A DNA stretch of 64,000 nt from Streptomyces sp. NBC_00490 (GTDB taxonomy: Bacteria > Actinomycetota > Actinomycetes > Streptomycetales > Streptomycetaceae), in NCBI RefSeq assembly GCF_036013645.1, contig NZ_CP107869.1, forward strand, positions 4,526,001 to 4,590,000, given 5' to 3'. Below, in pieces: positions 26,408-34,909 of this stretch. Position 1 is the first letter of the stretch. Each line of letters opens with the position of its first letter. The position numbers were made by a program, and so were the translations under genes. The notes under the pieces are model-generated. The model was not told the DNA's origin, ran no database searches, and saw only the letters and a program-made list of their open reading frames with translations.

Positions 26408-26700
26408 GGTGCCCGCTCCGTCCGGTGCTGCCGGAACGGCAGGCGCCGCCCCGGGGTGGGCCCCTCGGGGCGTGGGCGAGAGGGTGCTCGCGGTGCCACC
26501 ACGCCTTCACCGTCGTGGAGCCGTGTCGCTGCGGCCGGTACGACGGTCTCGTTCGGGCCCGATGACGGGGGCCGGCCGGCGGGGCATTTCCTCCCCGCAC
26601 TCGGGAGTGGATTCGCACCGGGACCGCGAGGCCGCCTTCACAGCTGTCGGCGGCTCTCTCTGCTCGCGTGGCCCGGGGCTACTTGTCTCCGTCAGCGCGT
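26408..26700 (-). promoter_or_regulatory. Serine T-box riboswitch (leader of serS)
   Basis: Read on the minus strand, a GACGGAGACAAGTAGCC start (from 26693) is followed by AGAGAG (about 26661) of stem I. The specifier loop GCGAA-TCC-ACTCCC carries UCC (Ser) at 26611-26609. The T-box TGGTGGCACCGCG is at 26501-26489. The bulge UGGC (26498-26495) would pair with the GCCA end of uncharged tRNA-Ser, whose discriminator is G. A CGCCCCG/CGGGGCG hairpin and a TGCCG-TTC-CGGCA hairpin lie before the CGGAG site. No U-run follows, so control may be at translation. Confidence 0.88.
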
Positions 26701-26743
26701 TGCGGTCGAGGGTAGGGGGGCCGTGCCCGGCCCGCCAACCGGA

Positions 26744-27259
26744 TTACGCCGGTGCGCCCAGCTCCGCCCAGACCTTCTTGCCCGCCAGTCCGGGGCTGCG
26801 GACCACGCCCCAGTCCAGGCAGAGGCGCTGCACGATGAACATGCCGTGGCCGCCGGGGCGGCCCGCGCGGTGCGGGGTGCGGGGGGCCGGCTGGCCGTTG
26901 CCCTTGTCGGAGACCTCGACGCGGATCACCTTGTTGTCGAGCGCGATCCACAGCTCGTCGGGGCCCTCGGCATGCAGACAGGCGTTGGTGACCAGCTCGG
27001 ACACGACGAGCAGGACGTCCTCGGCGGCGGCCCGCTGGTCGGCGCCGGTGGCGGGCAGCCAGCCCCACGCGTACAACGCCTGACGGGCGAAGTCGCGGGC
27101 CAGGGGGACGACGCCGCTCGCGCCGTCGAAGCTCAGTCTGCGGACCTGCCGGCCCGCCGACGACTCGGGCGGCACGGCCGCACCCCCTTCGGACATCCCG
27201 GAAGCGCCGTCGGCCTCCGGGCCGCGGTCGCCCGGCGAGAAAGGCCGGGTGCTGCTCAT
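26744..27259 (-). CDS. Anti-sigma factor, RsbW-type serine kinase fold
   Basis: 171 residues. After a disordered N-terminus of about 35 residues comes an HATPase_c_2 domain: N-box VVSELVTNACLHA, G1 box VEVSDKGNGQP and G2 box GGHGMFIVQRLC. Such proteins bind a SigB-type sigma factor and phosphorylate its antagonist. The antagonist and sigma genes lie directly upstream. The 235-base gap to the antagonist has no gene and holds GTGAA-type short repeats just before the start. Confidence 0.9.
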   Translation of the reverse strand: MSSTRPFSPGDRGPEADGASGMSEGGAAVPPESSAGRQVRRLSFDGASGVVPLARDFARQALYAWGWLPATGADQRAAAEDVLLVVSELVTNACLHAEGPDELWIALDNKVIRVEVSDKGNGQPAPRTPHRAGRPGGHGMFIVQRLCLDWGVVRSPGLAGKKVWAELGAPA

Positions 27260-27482
27260 CAGCGCTTCACCTCACCGATTCACCAGTTCACAATTCAATA
27301 GTCAGAGTTCAGTACGTAGATCGACGATGGATCCGTCGCCGCGCCTGATGTCTTTTTCAGGATGTCTCCTGCCCGACCGAACCGGCGGAACACCCCCCTG
27401 TTTCGGCCCGCGCCTTTCCTCGCGAGGCGGACGCGCGTGGAACGCACCGGGCGCACAGGGACGCCCGGGGCACCACGAGGCC

Positions 27483-27510
27483 CGACGGACCGGCTCAGCC
27501 GGTCTCGTCG
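27483..27510. terminator. Hairpin centred on the antagonist stop codon
   Basis: ACCGGC-TCA-GCCGGT is a perfect 6-bp core (27489-27503) whose loop is the TGA stop of the anti-sigma antagonist. It extends with one bulge to CGAC/GTCG. It probably attenuates read-through into the anti-sigma gene. Confidence 0.5.
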
Positions 27511-27872
27511 GCCAGGGCCGCTTCGAGCGTGTCATGGACGGTGAACACCGCATCGGCGCCGGTGATCTCGAAGACGCGTGCCACCACGGGCAGCATCCCG
27601 GCGAGATGGACTCCGCCACCGGCGGCCTCGGCCTTCAGTCGTGCGCCGAGAAGTACGTTGAGCCCGGTGGAGTCACAGAACTCCAGACGCGAGCAGTCCA
27701 CCACCAGCCGATGGAAGCCGTCGTCGAGGCAGGCCTCGAGTGGCTCACGCAACAGATCGGCGGTGTGGTGATCCAACTCACCCGCCGGGGTCACAACGGC
27801 GCTGGCGCCTTGTTTCCGCACCTCGACCAGAAGCCGGCCAGACTGTGCGCTGCCGACCGTCCCGCGGTCCAT
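27495..27872 (-). CDS. Anti-sigma factor antagonist (STAS domain)
   Basis: 125-residue RsbV/SpoIIAA-like STAS protein. The phosphorylatable Ser lies in RLEFCDSTGLNVLLGA (near residue 68). Unphosphorylated, it would sequester the anti-sigma factor and free the sigma factor. ATG 27872 faces the divergent sigma gene. A SigB-type promoter pattern lies about 70 bases upstream. Confidence 0.92.
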   Translation of the reverse strand: MDRGTVGSAQSGRLLVEVRKQGASAVVTPAGELDHHTADLLREPLEACLDDGFHRLVVDCSRLEFCDSTGLNVLLGARLKAEAAGGGVHLAGMLPVVARVFEITGADAVFTVHDTLEAALADETG

Positions 27873-27943
27873 GCCGTCTCTCTCTCCCGACGTCGTGGCT
27901 GCTCCTGACGCCCACGAACACTACGCCTTCCCTTCACGCCCCG

Positions 27944-27967
27944 ACACCCGAACATCTGCACACAAAC
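27944..27967 (-). promoter_or_regulatory. SigB-family promoter upstream of the antagonist gene
   Basis: On the minus strand, GTTT (27967-27964), a 14-base spacer and GGGTGT (27949-27944) fit the SigB-class consensus (GTTT-N14/16-GGGTAT) with one mismatch. This suggests that the partner-switch genes are transcribed by a SigB-type holoenzyme, perhaps the neighbouring sigma factor. Confidence 0.5.
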
Positions 27968-28123
27968 GGACATATCTGAACAGAATGCACTTGCGATGAT
28001 GTCGGGAAAGCAGGTAGGGCTAGTAAGGACACGTACTCGACACGGCCGGCTTTGGAGGCGCCGCACACCGCAGTGCACGCAAATGGCTTCGGCAGCCCTA
28101 TGCCGAGAACGATGGAGGACATC

Positions 28124-29017
28124 ATGTCACCCCGGCTCGACGCCTCGCATACCCCTACGGCGACGTCGACATCCCCCCCGGAACATCTGAATCCCATCGA
28201 GCTGGACGACCCACTTGCCGGGCTTCCGGAGATCCCCCCGTTCGACGAGGTGGGGCCGGTGGACGCACGGGCCCTTTCCAAGACCCTCTTCGCACGGCTG
28301 GAGTCGCTGGAGGAGGGCACGCACGAATACTCGTACGTCCGCAACACGCTCGTCGAGCTCAACCTCGCTCTGGTCAAGTTCGCCGCCTCTCGCTTCCGCT
28401 CCCGCAGCGAACCGATGGAGGACATCATCCAGGTCGGCACGATCGGTCTGATCAAGGCGATCGACCGCTTCGAGCTCTCCCGGGGTGTGGAGTTCCCCAC
28501 CTTCGCGATGCCAACCATCGTCGGTGAGATCAAGCGCTTCTTCCGCGACACGTCCTGGTCGGTGCGCGTGCCCCGCCGGCTCCAGGAGCTCCGGCTCGAC
28601 CTCGCCAAGGCGGGCGACGAACTGGCCCAGCGGCTGGACCGCGCCCCGACGGTGGGTGAACTGGCCGAGCGCCTCGGCCTGACCAAGGACGAGGTCGTCG
28701 AGGGCATGGCCGCGTCCAACGCGTACACGGCCTCTTCCCTGGACGCCCAGCCGGAGGAGGACGACGCCGAGGGCGCCCTGGCCGACCGGATCGGCTACGA
28801 GGACCACGGCATCGAGGGCATCGAGTACGTCGAGTCCCTGAAGCCCCTGATCGCCGAACTCCCGCCCCGGGACCGGAAGATCCTCTCCCTGCGGTTCGTG
28901 GCGGGCCTGACCCAGTCCGAGATCGGCGACGAGCTCGGGATCTCCCAGATGCACGTGTCCCGACTGCTGTCACGGACGCTGGTGCGGCTGCGGAAGGGCC
29001 TGACGGTCGAGGAGTGA
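28124..29017 (+). CDS. sigI: SigB/SigF-family RNA polymerase sigma factor
   Basis: 297 residues. Region 2 includes LVELNLALVKFAASRFRSR and the core-binding/-10 segment DIIQVGTIGLIKAIDRFELS. Region 3 includes RVPRRLQELRLDLAKA, and region 4 has LTQSEIGDELGISQMHVSRL. This is the group 3 layout of Streptomyces SigB/F/I factors; the location beside hut and the antagonist/anti-sigma pair recall S. coelicolor SigI, hence a tentative symbol. ATG 28124 has GGAGG 5 nt upstream; the frame is open to 28052. It likely governs a stress response by partner switching. Confidence 0.9.
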   Translation: MSPRLDASHTPTATSTSPPEHLNPIELDDPLAGLPEIPPFDEVGPVDARALSKTLFARLESLEEGTHEYSYVRNTLVELNLALVKFAASRFRSRSEPMEDIIQVGTIGLIKAIDRFELSRGVEFPTFAMPTIVGEIKRFFRDTSWSVRVPRRLQELRLDLAKAGDELAQRLDRAPTVGELAERLGLTKDEVVEGMAASNAYTASSLDAQPEEDDAEGALADRIGYEDHGIEGIEYVESLKPLIAELPPRDRKILSLRFVAGLTQSEIGDELGISQMHVSRLLSRTLVRLRKGLTVEE

Positions 29018-29058
29018 CACCGCCCGGTGCGAGCGCGGGGCATGACGGTGGTGAGTGC

Positions 29059-29108
29059 GGGGCGTGCGGGCGGATCTGACGTTTTCGGTCAGATCTCGCG
29101 CACGCCCC
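29059..29108. terminator. Two-storey convergent terminator, sigma gene / hutI
   Basis: The outer stem GGGGCGTGCG/CGCACGCCCC (29059-29068 and 29099-29108) encloses an inner stem GATCTGAC/GTCAGATC (29073-29080 and 29088-29095) with a GTTTTCG loop. It contains the hutI stop codon and ends both transcripts. Confidence 0.85.
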
Positions 29109-30303
29109 GTCGCCATACCCCGGCGACCAGCGGCACCCCCGGCCGGTAGGCCAGGTGGACGTGGCTCGGGGCGTCGAGGAGGGTGAGGTCGGCTCGGGCG
29201 CCCGGGGAGAGGCGGCCGATGTCGTCGCGGCGCAGGGCCGCCGCGCCGCCCGCCGTGGCCGACCAGATCGCCTCGTCGGGGGTCATGCCCATGTCCCGTA
29301 CCGCGAGGGCGATGCAGAACGGCACGGACGACGTGAAGGACGAGCCCGGGTTGCAGTCCGTGGAGAGGGCGACCGTGACACCCGCGTCCACCAGGCGGCG
29401 GGCGTCCGGCCACTGCGCGCGCGTGGAGAACTCGGCGCCGGGCAGGAGCGTGGCGACGGTGCCGCTGTTCGCCAGTGCCTCCACGTCGGCGTCCGTGAGG
29501 TGGGTGCAGTGGTCCGCGCTGGCGGCGTCGAGTTCGACGGCCAGCTGGACGCCCGGGCCGTAGGAGAGCTGGTTGGCGTGGATGCGCGGGTGCAGCCCCT
29601 TCGCCTTGCCGGCCGTGAGGATCGCGCGGGCCTGGTCGCCGTCGAAGGCGCCCTTCTCGCAGAAGACGTCGATCCAACGGGCGTACGGGGCGCAGGCGTC
29701 GAGCATCTCGCCGGTGACGAGGTCCACATAGGCGGCCGGGTCCTCGGCGAGGTCGGGCGGGACGATGTGCGCGCCCAGGTAGGTGACCTCCTCGGTGTGC
29801 GCGGCGGCGATGCGCAGGGCACGGGCCTCGTCCTCGACGGTCAGGCCGTAGCCGGACTTCGTCTCGAAGGTCGTGGTGCCCTGGCGGAGGGCCTCGGCGA
29901 GGTAGCGCGTGAGGTTGGCCTCCAGTTCGGCGTCGCTCGCCGCCCGGGTCGCCGCGACCGTCGTGCGGATGCCGCCCGCGCTGTACGCCCGCCCCGACAT
30001 CCGGGCGTTGAACTCCTGCGTGCGGTCGCCCGCGAAGACGAGGTGGGAGTGGGAGTCCACGAAACCGGGGACGACGGCCCGGCCGGCCGCGTCGACCCGG
30101 TTGTCAGTGGCGGGTGCTTTGCTTTGATCACCGGTCCACACGACGCGGTCGCCCTCGATGACGACGGCCGCGTCCTGGATCAGTCCGAGGGGGGATCCGT
30201 CACCGAGGGAGGGGTCGTTGGTGACCAGGGCGGCGATGTTGGTGATGAGCGTGCTGGCGGTGCTCGCGGAGTGGGCGGGGCTGACGGTCGTCGCGTTGCT
30301 CAT
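29089..30303 (-). CDS. hutI: Imidazolonepropionase
   Basis: 404-residue amidohydrolase that opens imidazolonepropionate to N-formimino-L-glutamate, step three of histidine degradation. The metal-binding HxH lies in [19 protein letters not shown]. Further metal or substrate residues lie in [24 protein letters not shown] and [16 protein letters not shown] 30303 has AAGGA 5 nt upstream. An in-frame ATG at 30384 overlaps the hutF stop (ATGA) and would add a Pro-rich 27-residue leader, so coupling by that start is possible. It is last in the hutU-amidase-hutF-hutI operon. Confidence 0.96.
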   Translation of the reverse strand: MSNATTVSPAHSASTASTLITNIAALVTNDPSLGDGSPLGLIQDAAVVIEGDRVVWTGDQSKAPATDNRVDAAGRAVVPGFVDSHSHLVFAGDRTQEFNARMSGRAYSAGGIRTTVAATRAASDAELEANLTRYLAEALRQGTTTFETKSGYGLTVEDEARALRIAAAHTEEVTYLGAHIVPPDLAEDPAAYVDLVTGEMLDACAPYARWIDVFCEKGAFDGDQARAILTAGKAKGLHPRIHANQLSYGPGVQLAVELDAASADHCTHLTDADVEALANSGTVATLLPGAEFSTRAQWPDARRLVDAGVTVALSTDCNPGSSFTSSVPFCIALAVRDMGMTPDEAIWSATAGGAAALRRDDIGRLSPGARADLTLLDAPSHVHLAYRPGVPLVAGVWRRGVREI

Positions 30304-30380
30304 GGCGTCCTTGGTGGCCTGGTCGGCGGTGGGGGCGGGTTCGGGGACGGGGGCGGGCCGCGCGGGCGTGCGGCCCGGAG

Positions 30381-31733
30381 TCATCCGCGCAGGGCTTCGA
30401 CCGCGTCCGCGAGGGCTTTCGGTACATCCGGTACGAGGCAGTGGGCCCCGTCCCGTACGACATGGCGACCGCCCACGACCGTGTGCGACACGTCTGCTGC
30501 CGACGCGGCGAATACGGCCGTCTCGGCCCCGAGCCGCGCAAGCGGCCCTGCCGTCCTGACCGAGTCGAGGGCGATGGTCGTGAAGTCGGCGAGCGCGCCG
30601 GCCTCCAGGGTGCCCGCCTCGTCCCAGCCGAGGGCCGCGTGACCGTCGGCGGAGGCGGCCCGTAGCAGCGCGGCGGCGGTCCAGTGGCCCCGGGTGCGGG
30701 TGCGCAGGCGCTCGTTGAGCTCCATCGCCCGTGCCTCTTCGAGCAGGTCGATGACGGCGTGGCTGTCGGAGCCGAGGGAGAGCGGGGAGCCCGCCCTCTG
30801 CAGGGCGACCGCGGGTCCGATGCCGTCCGCGAGGTCGCGTTCCGTCGTGGGGCACATACAGGTGCCGGTGCCGGAGTCGCCGATGAGGGCGATGTCCTCG
30901 TCGGTGAGGTGGGTGTTGTGGACGCCGGTGGTGCGCCGGCCGAGGACGCCGTGCTCGGCGAGCAGCTGGGTGGGGGTGCAGCCGTGGGCGGCCCGGCAGG
31001 CGTCGTTCTCGGCGGTCTGCTCGGACAGATGGACATGGAGCGGGGCCCGCCGCTCCTCGGCCCACCGGGCCACGGTCGCCAACTGGGCGGCGGGCACGGC
31101 CCGTACGGAGTGGACGGCCGCCCCGATCCGCGCGTGATCCCGATCCTTGAGAACGGAACAGCGTTCGGCCCAGGCGTCCGCGCTGCCGTCGGAGAAGCGC
31201 AGCTGGTGGGAGTTGGGCGGCTGTCCGCTGTGCTTGTTCAGGATGCCGGAGGAGAGGTAGGCGGTGTCGAGGAGGGTGATGCGGATACCGGCGTCGGCGG
31301 CGGCCGCGATGAGGGCCTCGCCCATGGCGTTGGGGTCGGCGTAGGGGGTGCCGCCGGGGGCGTGGTGGACGTAGTGGAACTCGCCGACCGCGGTGATGCC
31401 GGCCAGGGCCATCTCGGCGTAGGCGGCCCGGGCGAGGGCGTGGTAGTTCTCCGGGGTCAGTCGGTCGGCCGTGGCGTACATGACCTCGCGCCAGGTCCAG
31501 AAGGTGCCGGAGCCGACCTGGACGGTGGAGCGCAGGGCGCGGTGGAAGGCGTGCGAGTGGGTGTTGGCGAGGCCGGGCAGCGTGAGGCCGCGCAGGATCT
31601 CGGCGCCGGGGGGCGGGGTGGGTGTGTCGGTGCGGACGGTGGCGATGCGCCCGTCCTCGGTCGCCACGGCCACGCCCGGCTCGACGTGGGTGTCGAGCCA
31701 GGCGTGTTCGAGCCAGTAGGTCTTCCGGGTCAC
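30381..31733 (-). CDS. hutF: Formimidoylglutamate deiminase
   Basis: 450-residue amidohydrolase that converts N-formimino-glutamate to N-formyl-glutamate and ammonia. It has [18 protein letters not shown] (HxH), the [11 protein letters not shown] metal region and [18 protein letters not shown] (catalytic Asp). GTG 31733 overlaps the amidase stop (GTGA). Its presence means the pathway runs through N-formylglutamate, which needs a deformylase; no HutG homologue is in the window, but an M20 amidase lies just upstream. Confidence 0.94.
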   Translation of the reverse strand: MTRKTYWLEHAWLDTHVEPGVAVATEDGRIATVRTDTPTPPPGAEILRGLTLPGLANTHSHAFHRALRSTVQVGSGTFWTWREVMYATADRLTPENYHALARAAYAEMALAGITAVGEFHYVHHAPGGTPYADPNAMGEALIAAAADAGIRITLLDTAYLSSGILNKHSGQPPNSHQLRFSDGSADAWAERCSVLKDRDHARIGAAVHSVRAVPAAQLATVARWAEERRAPLHVHLSEQTAENDACRAAHGCTPTQLLAEHGVLGRRTTGVHNTHLTDEDIALIGDSGTGTCMCPTTERDLADGIGPAVALQRAGSPLSLGSDSHAVIDLLEEARAMELNERLRTRTRGHWTAAALLRAASADGHAALGWDEAGTLEAGALADFTTIALDSVRTAGPLARLGAETAVFAASAADVSHTVVGGRHVVRDGAHCLVPDVPKALADAVEALRG

Positions 31734-33133
31734 CTGCAGGCCAGCCCTTCCAGTACGTCGGCGAGTGCGAGTACCCCGGCCACGCAGTCGTCCTCGGCCG
31801 CGAACTCGGCCGGGGAGTGCGAGACGCCCGTGGGGTTGCGTACGAACAGCATGGCGGTCGGGATGTGCCCGGAGAGGATCCCGGCGTCGTGTCCGGCACC
31901 GGTTCCCAGGACGGGGACCTTGAGGTCGGTGCCACCGCCCGTGCCGAGGATGCGGGCGAGTTCGTCGCGCAGGGCGTGGTCGAACTCGACGACGGGGGTG
32001 AAGGACTCGCGGACCACGTCGAGGTCGATGCCGTGGGCCGCCGCGTACTCGCGGGCGGCCTTCTCGACCCCGCCGACGACGGCGTCCAGGCTCTCCTGGT
32101 CGGCGGCGCGCGAGTCGAGCCAGCCGCGGACGAGGGAGGGGATGGCGTTGACGCCGTTCGGCTCGACGGAGATCTTGCCGAAGGTGGCGACGGCACCGGC
32201 GAGTTCGGCCTCGCGGCGGGCGGCGAGGACGGTCTCGGCGTACGACAGCATCGGGTCGCGCCGGTCGACGAGCCGGGTGGTGCCGGCGTGGTTGGCCTCG
32301 CCCCGGAAGTCGAACCGCCACCGCCCGTGCGGCCAGATGGCGCTGGCGAGCCCGACCCGGTCGCCGGACAGGTCCAGCGCCCGGCCCTGTTCGACATGCA
32401 GCTCGACGAAGGCGCCGATGCGGGAGAGCCGCTCCGGGTCCGCGCCGAGGGCGTCGGGGTCGTACCCGGCGGCCTCCATGGCCCTGGGGAGCGTGACCCC
32501 GTCCCCGTCGGTGAGCCGGTGCGCCTGCTCCACGGTGAGCTGCCCCGAGGTGAGCCGCGACCCGACACAGGCCAGCCCGAACCGGGCGCCCTCCTCGTCG
32601 CCGAAGTTGACGAGGGCGAGGGGCCTGGTGAACGTCGCCCCGCGGGCCCGGAGTTCATCGAGCGCGGCGAAGGAGGACACGACGCCGAGGGGCCCGTCGA
32701 AGGCACCGCCGTCCGGCACGGAGTCCAGATGCGACCCGGTGACGACGGCGTCCCCGGCGGAGGGGTCCCCGAGCCAGGCCCACTGGTTGCCGTTGCGGTC
32801 CAGCTCGTAGGTCAGCCCGCGGGCCTCGGCCTGCTCCTTGAACCAGGCCCGGCACTCGCCGTCGGCGCCGGTCCAGGCGTAGCGGCGGTAGCCGTGGGAT
32901 TCGGGGTGCCGGCCGATGGGCGCGAGCTCGCGCCACATCTCCTGGAAGGAGGGCCGGCTGTGGCCGGCCGGCGCTCCAGGCTGTGGGCAGGCGTTCCGCG
33001 GGGCGATGGGGGTCCCCCCGCTCGAACGGAGTTGAGAGTGGGGGAGGGTGGGCACAACCGGACCCGCACCCGGCGACGAGGCCTCGGCCCCCACCGGATC
33101 GTTGCCGCCCCGCTCGTCTCCCGGAAGGGTCAC
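31730..33133 (-). CDS. M20-family amidase (allantoate amidohydrolase/N-carbamoylase type) in the hut operon
   Basis: 467 residues. The binuclear metal site is [29 protein letters not shown] and [25 protein letters not shown] is the dimer-lid His motif. Relatives hydrolyse N-carbamoyl or ureido amides. Between hutU and hutF, a role as N-formylglutamate amidohydrolase is an attractive inference. GTG 33133 overlaps the hutU stop. The first 55 or so residues are not family-like and include a stretch translated from a dispersed repeat (33003-33048); the conserved part begins near [15 protein letters not shown]. Confidence 0.88.
   Translation of the reverse strand: MTLPGDERGGNDPVGAEASSPGAGPVVPTLPHSQLRSSGGTPIAPRNACPQPGAPAGHSRPSFQEMWRELAPIGRHPESHGYRRYAWTGADGECRAWFKEQAEARGLTYELDRNGNQWAWLGDPSAGDAVVTGSHLDSVPDGGAFDGPLGVVSSFAALDELRARGATFTRPLALVNFGDEEGARFGLACVGSRLTSGQLTVEQAHRLTDGDGVTLPRAMEAAGYDPDALGADPERLSRIGAFVELHVEQGRALDLSGDRVGLASAIWPHGRWRFDFRGEANHAGTTRLVDRRDPMLSYAETVLAARREAELAGAVATFGKISVEPNGVNAIPSLVRGWLDSRAADQESLDAVVGGVEKAAREYAAAHGIDLDVVRESFTPVVEFDHALRDELARILGTGGGTDLKVPVLGTGAGHDAGILSGHIPTAMLFVRNPTGVSHSPAEFAAEDDCVAGVLALADVLEGLACR
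33003..33048. repeat. Dispersed Streptomyces hairpin repeat inside a coding sequence
   Basis: Contains the palindrome GGGGGTCCCCC, then CCCCCGCTC...GAG-AGTGGGGG arms. From memory this resembles a repeat found many times in Streptomyces genomes, mostly between genes. Here it is read in frame near the start of the amidase, giving [19 protein letters not shown]. Confidence 0.7.
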
Positions 33134-34794
33134 GCGTCGTCACCCTCGCGCATGGGCACCCGCACGCCCCGCTCGTCGGCGACCGACGCCGCGATGTCGT
33201 ATCCCGCGTCCACGTGCCGGATGACGCCCATGCCGGGGTCGTTCGTCAGTACCCGCCGGAGCTTCTCGCCGGCGAGCTTCGTGCCGTCGGCCACGGACAC
33301 CTGGCCCGCGTGGATCGACCGGCCCATGCCCACGCCGCCACCGTGGTGGATGGACACCCATGACGCCCCGGACGCCACGTTCACCATGGCGTTCAGCAGC
33401 GGCCAGTCGGCGATCGCGTCGGAGCCGTCGAGCATGGCCTCGGTCTCGCGGTAGGGGGAGGCGACGGAACCCGAGTCGAGGTGGTCGCGGCCGATCGCCA
33501 GCGGGGCCGCCAGCTCGCCCGAGGCCACCATGTCGTTGAAGCGTTCGCCGGCCTTGTCGCGTTCGCCGTAGCCGAGCCAGCAGATACGGGCGGGCAGGCC
33601 CTGGAAGTGGACCCGCTCCCCCGCCATCTTGATCCAGCGGTGCAGGGACTCGTTCTCGGGGAACAGCTCCAGGATCGCCTTGTCGGTCTTCGCGATGTCG
33701 GACGCCTCGCCGGACAGGGCCGCCCAGCGGAAGGGGCCCTTGCCCTCGCTGAACAGCGGCCGGATGTAGGCGGGGACGAAACCGGGGAAGGCGAACGCCC
33801 GCTCGTACCCGGCGAGCTGGGCCTCGCCGCGGATCGAGTTGCCGTAGTCGAAGACCTCGGCGCCGGCGTCCATGAAGCCGACCATGGCCTCGACGTGCCG
33901 GGCCATCGACTCCCGGGCGCGCTGGGTGAACCCGGCGGGGTCCTTCGCCGCGGCGTCCGCCATGTCCTCGAAGGCGAGGCCGGTCGGCAGATACGCCAGC
34001 GGGTCGTGGGCGGAGGTCTGGTCGGTGACGATGTCGATGGGGGCGCCCATGGCGAGCAGCTGCGGTACCAGGTCCGCCGCGTTGCCGAGGACGCCGATGG
34101 ACAGCGGCTTGCGCTGGTCACGGGCTTCGACCGCCAGCTGGAGCGCGTGCTCGAGGCTGTCGGCCCGCACGTCCAGGTACCGGTGTTCGATCCGGCGCTC
34201 GATCGCCCGCGGGTCGCAGTCGATGCAGATCGCGACGCCGTCGTTCATGGTGACGGCGAGCGGCTGGGCGCCGCCCATGCCGCCGAGGCCGGCGGTGAGG
34301 GTGATCGTCCCGGCGAGGGTGCCGTCGAACTTCTTCGCGGCGACGGCGGAGAAGGTCTCGTAGGTGCCCTGGAGGATGCCCTGGGTGCCGATGTAGATCC
34401 AGGAGCCGGCGGTCATCTGGCCGTACATGGTCAGGCCGAGGGCCTCCAGGCGGCGGAACTCCTCCCAGTTCGCCCAGTCGCCGACGAGGTTGGAGTTGGC
34501 GATCAGTACGCGCGGCGCCCACTCGTGGGTCTGCATGACGCCGACGGGCCGGCCGGACTGGACCAGCATCGTCTCGTCCTGCTTGAGGGTGCGCAGGGTG
34601 CGGACCATCGCGTCGTAGGAGCGCCAGTCACGGGCCGCCTTGCCGGTGCCGCCGTAGACGACGAGCTTGTCGGGGTGCTCGGCGACCTCGGGGTCGAGGT
34701 TGTTCTGCAGCATCCGCAGGGCGGCTTCCTGCTGCCATCCCAGGGCGCTCAGTTCCGTACCGCGTGACGCTCGGACGGGGCGGGGTCCTGACAT
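33130..34794 (-). CDS. hutU: Urocanate hydratase
   Basis: 554 residues, full length. Urocanase adds water to urocanate using tightly bound NAD+ to give imidazolonepropionate. It has the NAD-site glycine run [18 protein letters not shown] and the catalytic-Cys/substrate regions [22 protein letters not shown] 34794 is preceded by AGGAGG at 7 nt. It is first in the operon, with a sigma-70-like promoter and dyad upstream. A histidine ammonia-lyase with a normal MIO motif is absent from this locus. Confidence 0.97.
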   Translation of the reverse strand: MSGPRPVRASRGTELSALGWQQEAALRMLQNNLDPEVAEHPDKLVVYGGTGKAARDWRSYDAMVRTLRTLKQDETMLVQSGRPVGVMQTHEWAPRVLIANSNLVGDWANWEEFRRLEALGLTMYGQMTAGSWIYIGTQGILQGTYETFSAVAAKKFDGTLAGTITLTAGLGGMGGAQPLAVTMNDGVAICIDCDPRAIERRIEHRYLDVRADSLEHALQLAVEARDQRKPLSIGVLGNAADLVPQLLAMGAPIDIVTDQTSAHDPLAYLPTGLAFEDMADAAAKDPAGFTQRARESMARHVEAMVGFMDAGAEVFDYGNSIRGEAQLAGYERAFAFPGFVPAYIRPLFSEGKGPFRWAALSGEASDIAKTDKAILELFPENESLHRWIKMAGERVHFQGLPARICWLGYGERDKAGERFNDMVASGELAAPLAIGRDHLDSGSVASPYRETEAMLDGSDAIADWPLLNAMVNVASGASWVSIHHGGGVGMGRSIHAGQVSVADGTKLAGEKLRRVLTNDPGMGVIRHVDAGYDIAASVADERGVRVPMREGDDA

Positions 34795-34832
34795 GGTCTG
34801 CCTCCTAGCGGACTGTTGCTGCTGTTATTCAC

Positions 34833-34861
34833 ATCCTGACTTTCTGAATAGACCTAGTCAA
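34833..34861 (-). promoter_or_regulatory. Predicted hut operon promoter and operator
   Basis: On the minus strand, TTGACT (34861-34856) and CAGGAT (34838-34833) are 17 bp apart, followed by a short leader with AGGAGG. A dyad TGACT-N14-AGTCA (34837-34860) covers the -35 and the spacer, a good position for repression. The regulator is not identified. Confidence 0.5.
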
Positions 34862-34909
34862 TAGCACGGTCCTTCGGCACGGGGTCGAAACCGGTGTTTG
34901 GCTGGATGC

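Noticed and set aside
29089..32706. One open minus-strand frame of about 1200 codons, which would suggest a giant protein.
   Set aside because: Only the last 404 codons resemble a protein (HutI). The rest lies antisense or out of frame to hutF and the amidase, a by-product of very high GC.
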